NCBI GenBank assembly: GCA_046297495.1
Contig: JBKBIP010000019.1
Location: 47,166-111,165 of the forward strand
Direction: 5' to 3'
Origin: JBKBIP01 sp046297495
GTDB lineage: Bacteria > Planctomycetota > Planctomycetia > Gemmatales > Gemmataceae
Length of the DNA: 64,000 nucleotides
Positions 60,220 to 64,000 of the stretch are shown here, piece by piece. The stretch's first letter is position 1, and every line of letters starts with the position of its first letter. Below the pieces are notes generated by a model. The model saw only the letters and a program-made list of their open reading frames with translations, did no database searches and was not told the DNA's origin. The translations under genes and the position numbers were made by a program.

Positions 60220-61644
60220 ATGTCACAATTACTTATATGGTTCTGGCCCAGTCGCCAGCGCTGCAGGCGTCTTTGGCGGGGCGAGGGGGGCGGCCGCGAG
60301 TTGATGCGGTTATCGCTGCCGCTGATTTTGAGCAATAGTTTCTGGACCATGCAGATCGTCATGGACCGCGTGTTTTTGAGCTGGTACAGCAGCGACGCGG
60401 TCGGGGCGGCGATGGCGGCGGTGCTGATCTTCTGGACGCCGATGGCCTTGTTTCAGAGCACGGCCAATTACGCGACCACCTTCGTGGCCCAATATAGCGG
60501 CGCCAATCGCCCCCAGCGCGTCGGAGCGGCGATCTGGCAAAGCATGTATTTCAGCCTGGGCAGCGGATTAGCCTTTTTCGGTTTGCTTATCTTCGGCGAA
60601 CAGCTCGTGGTTTGGGGCGGTCACTCCGCCGAGGTGCAGCGCTTGGAATGGGAATACCTGCGCTGTTTGACATTCGCCGCTTTGCCGACCTTGATCGTCG
60701 CGTCGGCCAGCAGCTTCTTCGGTGGGCGCGGGGATAGCTGGACGGTATTGCTCATCAATGCCGTTGGCTTGGCGGTCAACGTGGTCCTGGACTACGTGTT
60801 GATCTTCGGTTACTGGGGCTTCCCGGCCATGGGGATCGCCGGAGCGGGTTGGGCGACCGTGGCGGGGGCCAGCGCCTCGGCCATCGTGGCCTTGGCGTTG
60901 CTGTGGCGGCAGCAGTTTCGCGCGGAATTCGCCACGCTGTCGGCTTGGCGTTGGGACCGCGACCTGTTCGGGCGCTTGCTGCGTTTCGGCCTGCCCAGCG
61001 GCTTGCAAACGGCCCTGGACGTGCTGGCGTTCACCGTGTTCCTGTTCTTGGTGGGCCGCTTCGGCGCCGCCGAGTTGGCCGCGACCAGCATCGCCTTTAC
61101 GATCAACATGGCCGCCTTCATGCCCACGCTGGGGATCAGCCAGGGCATCATGATCCTGGTCGGCCAGCGGCTGGGGCAAGACCGGCCCGACCTGGCCGAG
61201 CGCACCACCTGGACCGGCTTCGGCTTGGCTTGGTGCTATATGACCATCATGGCGCTGCTGTATCTATGCCTGCCCGGCCTGTTTCTGGCTCTGTTCCAGG
61301 GAGAGCACGACCGGCACGCGGCCAGCTTGGCCGAGTTCGTGCCGGTGCTGCTGCGCTTCGTGGCGATTTACTCCTTGTTCGACAGCATGAGCCTGGTATT
61401 CGCCTTCGCGCTGAAAGGGGCTGGCGACACGCGCTTCGTCACCGTGGTGTCGCTGCTCATGTCTTGGCCGATCATGGTGTTGCCGACCTGGGCGACTTGG
61501 TACTACGACTGGGGCCTATATTGGGCCTGGGGTTTCGCCAGTGCGTATATTATCTTGCTCGGCTTCGTGTTTCTGTTACGCTTCTGGCTAGGACCCTGGC
61601 GCGGCATGCGCGTCATCGAAGCCGCGCCGGCGGTCACTGGATAG
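60220..61644 (+). CDS. MATE-family multidrug efflux transporter
   Basis: 474 residues from the ATG at 60220 (AAGGA 9 bases upstream; a GTG at 60205 is also in frame). 12 helices with NSFWTMQIVMDRVFLSWYS, FWTPMALFQSTANYATTFVAQYSGA, and the second-half repeat GLPSGLQTALDVLAFTVFLFLVGRFGAAELAATSIAFTINMAAFMPTLGISQGIMILVGQRLGQ. MATE pumps export cationic drugs or metabolites driven by Na+ or H+. The sulfatase gene follows 82 bp downstream. Confidence 0.9.
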   Translation: MSQLLIWFWPSRQRCRRLWRGEGGGRELMRLSLPLILSNSFWTMQIVMDRVFLSWYSSDAVGAAMAAVLIFWTPMALFQSTANYATTFVAQYSGANRPQRVGAAIWQSMYFSLGSGLAFFGLLIFGEQLVVWGGHSAEVQRLEWEYLRCLTFAALPTLIVASASSFFGGRGDSWTVLLINAVGLAVNVVLDYVLIFGYWGFPAMGIAGAGWATVAGASASAIVALALLWRQQFRAEFATLSAWRWDRDLFGRLLRFGLPSGLQTALDVLAFTVFLFLVGRFGAAELAATSIAFTINMAAFMPTLGISQGIMILVGQRLGQDRPDLAERTTWTGFGLAWCYMTIMALLYLCLPGLFLALFQGEHDRHAASLAEFVPVLLRFVAIYSLFDSMSLVFAFALKGAGDTRFVTVVSLLMSWPIMVLPTWATWYYDWGLYWAWGFASAYIILLGFVFLLRFWLGPWRGMRVIEAAPAVTG

Positions 61645-61726
61645 TCCATCGTCACGGTTCGTGGGACGACAGATCCATCGTCGATGGCACTGGATGGAAT
61701 AACGATCAACCATCGGAGGAATCATC

Positions 61727-63028
61727 ATGCATCGCATCTTGTACGGCATCTTGGCGACTGCGATATTTCTTGCGGTGAGTGCCACCGCCCACGCGGCGGA
61801 CAAACCGAATATCATTCTGATCATGGCGGATGACATCGGCTATGAATGTTTCGGCTGCTACGGCGGCACTTCGTATCAAACGCCGGTGCTGGATCGCTTG
61901 GCTCGGCACGGGATGCGCTTCGAGCACTGTTACGCCCAGCCGCTTTGTACGCCCACGCGGGTCAAGCTGATGACCGGCAAAAGCAATGTACGCAACTACG
62001 TCACCTTTTCCATCCTCAAACGCGGCGAACGCACCTTTGGACACATGATGCAAGAAGCGGGGTACAAAACAGCGGTGGCCGGCAAGTGGCAGCTGTATGG
62101 CTCCGAACAATATCCTCCCAGCGTGCGCGGCAAGGGGACTCTCCCCCGCGACGCCGGCTTCGACCGCTATTGTCTATGGCAAGTCCAAGAACTCAAGGAA
62201 CGCTATTGGGGACCGTATTTGGACATCGATGGTCAAACCAAGCAGTTTCCCAAGGACGTGTTCGGTCCCGACGTGGTCGCGCAATACATCATGGACTTCA
62301 TGGAGCAAAACCAGGACCGCCCGTTCTTTGTCTATTATCCCATGATCCTGGTGCATGATCCCTTCGTGAAGACACCGGACAGCAAGAAAGGCGAACAAAC
62401 CGCCCAACAGAACTTCGGCGACATGGTGGCGTACATGGACAAGCTCGTGGGCCGAATCGTCGATCAGGTGGAGAAGCTGGGCTTATCCCAGAAAACAGTG
62501 ATTATGTTCACTGGCGACAATGGCACTCATCCTCGCATCCGCTCCCACATGGGGGACCAAGTGATCCAGGGGGGCAAAGGGCTGACAACCGACGCTGGCA
62601 CGCGCGTGCCGCTGATCGCCCATTGGCCCGGCACCATCCCTGCGGGGAGGGTGAGCGACGCGCTGATCGATTTCTCCGATTTCTACCCCACCTTGGCCGC
62701 CCTCAGCGGCGCCAAGATCGATCCGAACGCCGTGGATGGCCAGAGCTTCTTGCCCCAGCTGCGCGGTATGAAGGGACCGGCACGAGACTGGATTCACATA
62801 TACTATTGTCCGCGTCCTCCCGGCACCAAGCCCGTGCGTTTCACGCGCGACCAACGCTGGAAACTCTATGATAATGGCGACTTGTTCGACGTGGCCAACG
62901 ACGTACTGGAGCAACAGCCCATCCGTCAGGAACCGCCGAACTCCCCCGCCGCGCAGGCGCGCGCCAAGCTGCAAAAAGCCCTGGATTCAATGCCCGCGAC
63001 TGGGCAAAGCCTGCTGCGGTTTGAATAA
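61727..63028 (+). CDS. secreted sulfatase (alkaline phosphatase fold)
   Basis: 433 residues. Signal peptide to about residue 23 (AVSATAHAADKP). The N-terminal DD (Asp35-36) and C74-Thr-Pro-Thr-Arg78 form the sulfatase active site, in which Cys74 is converted to formylglycine before export. GKWQLYG, NGTHPRIR and the C-terminal DLFDVANDVLEQQP follow the family order. It removes sulfate from a sulfated polymer; the substrate is unknown. The required formylglycine-generating enzyme is not clearly in the window (the FGE-type domain at 37923 lacks the expected Cys). GGAGGAA precedes the ATG. Confidence 0.9.
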   Translation: MHRILYGILATAIFLAVSATAHAADKPNIILIMADDIGYECFGCYGGTSYQTPVLDRLARHGMRFEHCYAQPLCTPTRVKLMTGKSNVRNYVTFSILKRGERTFGHMMQEAGYKTAVAGKWQLYGSEQYPPSVRGKGTLPRDAGFDRYCLWQVQELKERYWGPYLDIDGQTKQFPKDVFGPDVVAQYIMDFMEQNQDRPFFVYYPMILVHDPFVKTPDSKKGEQTAQQNFGDMVAYMDKLVGRIVDQVEKLGLSQKTVIMFTGDNGTHPRIRSHMGDQVIQGGKGLTTDAGTRVPLIAHWPGTIPAGRVSDALIDFSDFYPTLAALSGAKIDPNAVDGQSFLPQLRGMKGPARDWIHIYYCPRPPGTKPVRFTRDQRWKLYDNGDLFDVANDVLEQQPIRQEPPNSPAAQARAKLQKALDSMPATGQSLLRFE

Positions 63029-63184
63029 CATGGGTCGGCGGCGGGGCTTATTCGCGCGAACAGGAAGAAGCACCGGCTTGGGCGCGAGTGTTTTCCGGGT
63101 AGGCGCGTCGCAAGGGTCAGAATTCATTCTCACACAAAATGGATTATTTTGTTCCACGTTTTAGGGATTGATCTGGGATGGAGG

Positions 63185-63211
63185 GGGGTGAGGTGGAATG
63201 GAACAATGAAA
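63185..63211 (+). repeat. dispersed GGTGGAATGGAACAATGAAA repeat, copy 2
   Basis: 27 bases identical at 26 positions to the copy at 12970-12996. Upstream of both is GTTCCAC or ATTCCAC in the opposite orientation, so the element may have longer imperfect ends. Confidence 0.6.
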
Positions 63212-63317
63212 TAAGATGAAGACGGGAGTAAGAAGAAGTATCCCTATTTTACCCTTTTGCTCGGTTCAGCGCCTAGCTTGGATGTGCCGAACCCATGACG
63301 CCGGCAAGGGAGATTCT

Positions 63318-63378
63318 CCTGTGAGCCGGAATTTTCATCCAGCTCGCGACAGACCGGATGGAACATCCGGCCCACAGG
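63318..63378. repeat. compound inverted repeat with CCGGATG-GAA-CATCCGG hairpin
   Basis: Outer arms CCTGTGAGCCGGA (63318-63330) and TCCGGCCCACAGG (63366-63378) pair 12 of 13. Within it is a perfect hairpin CCGGATG GAA CATCCGG (63354-63370), which competes with the outer pairing at its right arm. Confidence 0.65.
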
Positions 63379-63427
63379 CGGATCATCATTGCCAGCGTAA
63401 TAACCGTGCCGTTGCTTCTTGCTCACT

Positions 63428-64000
63428 TTACCTCGGCCACACGTAGTCCGGCCATTCGTAGCTGCCCGGTTTGAGGATCAGCGCTGGTTGGCGTGTGCCG
63501 TCGATGTCCAGGGCCACGACGCCGGGGGAATGCGGCGAGCGGACGCGGAAGCGCGTCCAGCGCATCTGGCGCACCAGAGCTGCCGCTGTCGCGCCTCCTT
63601 CTACCAACAGCCAATCGACGCGGATCGATTCCAGCGCGCCTTGCACCGCCTCGGCCAAACGGCGCGCGAGCACTGGCGGCGACACCTCGGCATCTTGACT
63701 ACCAATCGCCATCATGGCCGCGCCAGTCGGCGCGATGGCCTGCACGGCGGATTCGATCCATCGTTTTCGCGCCGCGACCGAGGGCTGCGACGTTGCCAGC
63801 TCCGCCGGCATGGTAAGGACAGGAATGCCATGCGCCGCGCATTGTCGCTGGCGTGCCTTGTGCCAGGCCGCGGCGCTGCCACAAACGAACAGACGAGAGG
63901 CGGTGGCGGGAAAAGTGGTCGTGCAAGCAGGTGCCTCGCGGTCATCGGGACATCGTATCGCCAGCACCGCCTCGAAGAATTCGACACCGCCGGCCAACAA
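63428..64000 (-). CDS. four-carbon acid sugar kinase-like protein (DUF1537), C-terminal part
   Basis: 190 codons run from the window edge to the stop at 63428; the N-terminal part is beyond 64000. WLLVEGGATAAALVRQM followed by FRVRSPHSPGVVALDI and PALILKPGSYEWPDYVW is the C-terminal nucleotide-binding domain pattern of DUF1537/OtnK-type kinases (GG.TA..L...G...L.V......GVV, then LK.G). A RibD reductase domain was considered and rejected. The family phosphorylates four-carbon acid sugars such as erythronate or threonate; substrate here unknown. Confidence 0.7.
   Translation of the reverse strand: MLAGGVEFFEAVLAIRCPDDREAPACTTTFPATASRLFVCGSAAAWHKARQRQCAAHGIPVLTMPAELATSQPSVAARKRWIESAVQAIAPTGAAMMAIGSQDAEVSPPVLARRLAEAVQGALESIRVDWLLVEGGATAAALVRQMRWTRFRVRSPHSPGVVALDIDGTRQPALILKPGSYEWPDYVWPR

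Larger units (their letters stand above)
63029..63427. other. 399-bp intergenic region with two repeats
   Basis: Between convergent sulfatase (plus) and DUF1537-type (minus) genes. It contains the dispersed 27-base repeat (63185-63211) and a compound inverted repeat (63318-63378). No reading frame with ribosome site or protein-like composition. Confidence 0.5.

Noticed and set aside
1..64000. CRISPR arrays, rRNA, tRNA and integrase genes
   Set aside because: No regularly spaced direct repeats, no tRNA-like cloverleaf seen in the gaps, no integrase or phage genes.
63428..64000. RibD-type reductase domain
   Set aside because: The EGG-like motif looked similar, but the GG.TA..L and LKPGSY pattern fits the DUF1537 kinase C-terminal domain better.

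Overview
The window looks like a chromosomal segment of a planctomycete, most likely from the Gemmata-like families. The support is the company of genes: a DUF1549/DUF1553 cytochrome protein (27905-25185) followed by a DUF1501 protein, a two-kinase Ser/Thr kinase with planctomycete-style atypical active sites, a sulfatase, an FGE-sulfatase-type domain fused to a serine peptidase, two GroEL paralogues in one chaperone run, and a valyl-tRNA synthetase with a zinc-ribbon insert. The DNA is G+C-rich and genes sit on both strands in short runs. I see no prophage, integrase, CRISPR array, rRNA or tRNA, so this reads as core and lineage-specific chromosome with scattered repeats and a few decayed genes.

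Layout. 1-7600: the 5' part of a nicotinamidase gene, then a minus-strand chaperone run in transcription order groEL2-groES-groEL1-dnaJ-grpE-FmdB-like-yacG, preceded by a near-consensus sigma-54 promoter (7086-7071). 7300-15214: a promoter, leader and intrinsic terminator ahead of citramalate synthase, then valS, a MarR regulator with an overlapping promoter/operator, an FAD-dependent halogenase-like enzyme, a small conserved protein and dtd. 15323-21486: a transport block (NSS symporter, its tiny MetS-type subunit, an AGCS symporter, an enolase-superfamily enzyme and an MFS carrier). 21592-29629: a Tyr/Pro-rich secreted protein, a four-helix membrane protein, the DUF1501 and DUF1549/DUF1553 pair, and an MFS exporter. 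29867-40343: a glutamine-synthetase-like ligase, a multihaem lipoprotein, an FHA-GAF-cyclase, a collapsed NHL-repeat gene, the S9 peptidase-FGE fusion and the double kinase.

40572-50243: minus-strand housekeeping genes: rsmA, ribE, pssA, glgX with a GH57 enzyme, mgtE, panC and a CYTH protein. 50343-64000: a Rieske protein, a c'-type cytochrome, an S46 peptidase, a secreted thioredoxin-like protein, a Uma2 remnant, sucC, an A24-like membrane protein, a SpoIIAA-like protein, an exported methyltransferase, a MATE pump, a sulfatase and the 3' end of a DUF1537-type kinase gene.

The feature not explained by genes is a family of intergenic palindromes whose arms share ATTCATCGKTTCGCG and its complement. 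About eleven copies lie only between genes, often between convergent genes, and one arm position changes together with its partner. A second, smaller family (GTTTRGCGACGCTT arms) and a third non-palindromic repeat (12970 and 63185) are also present. The most unusual regulatory sites are the sigma-54 promoter on the chaperone run and the leader ahead of cimA. Functions are read from sequence motifs alone; no database search was run.
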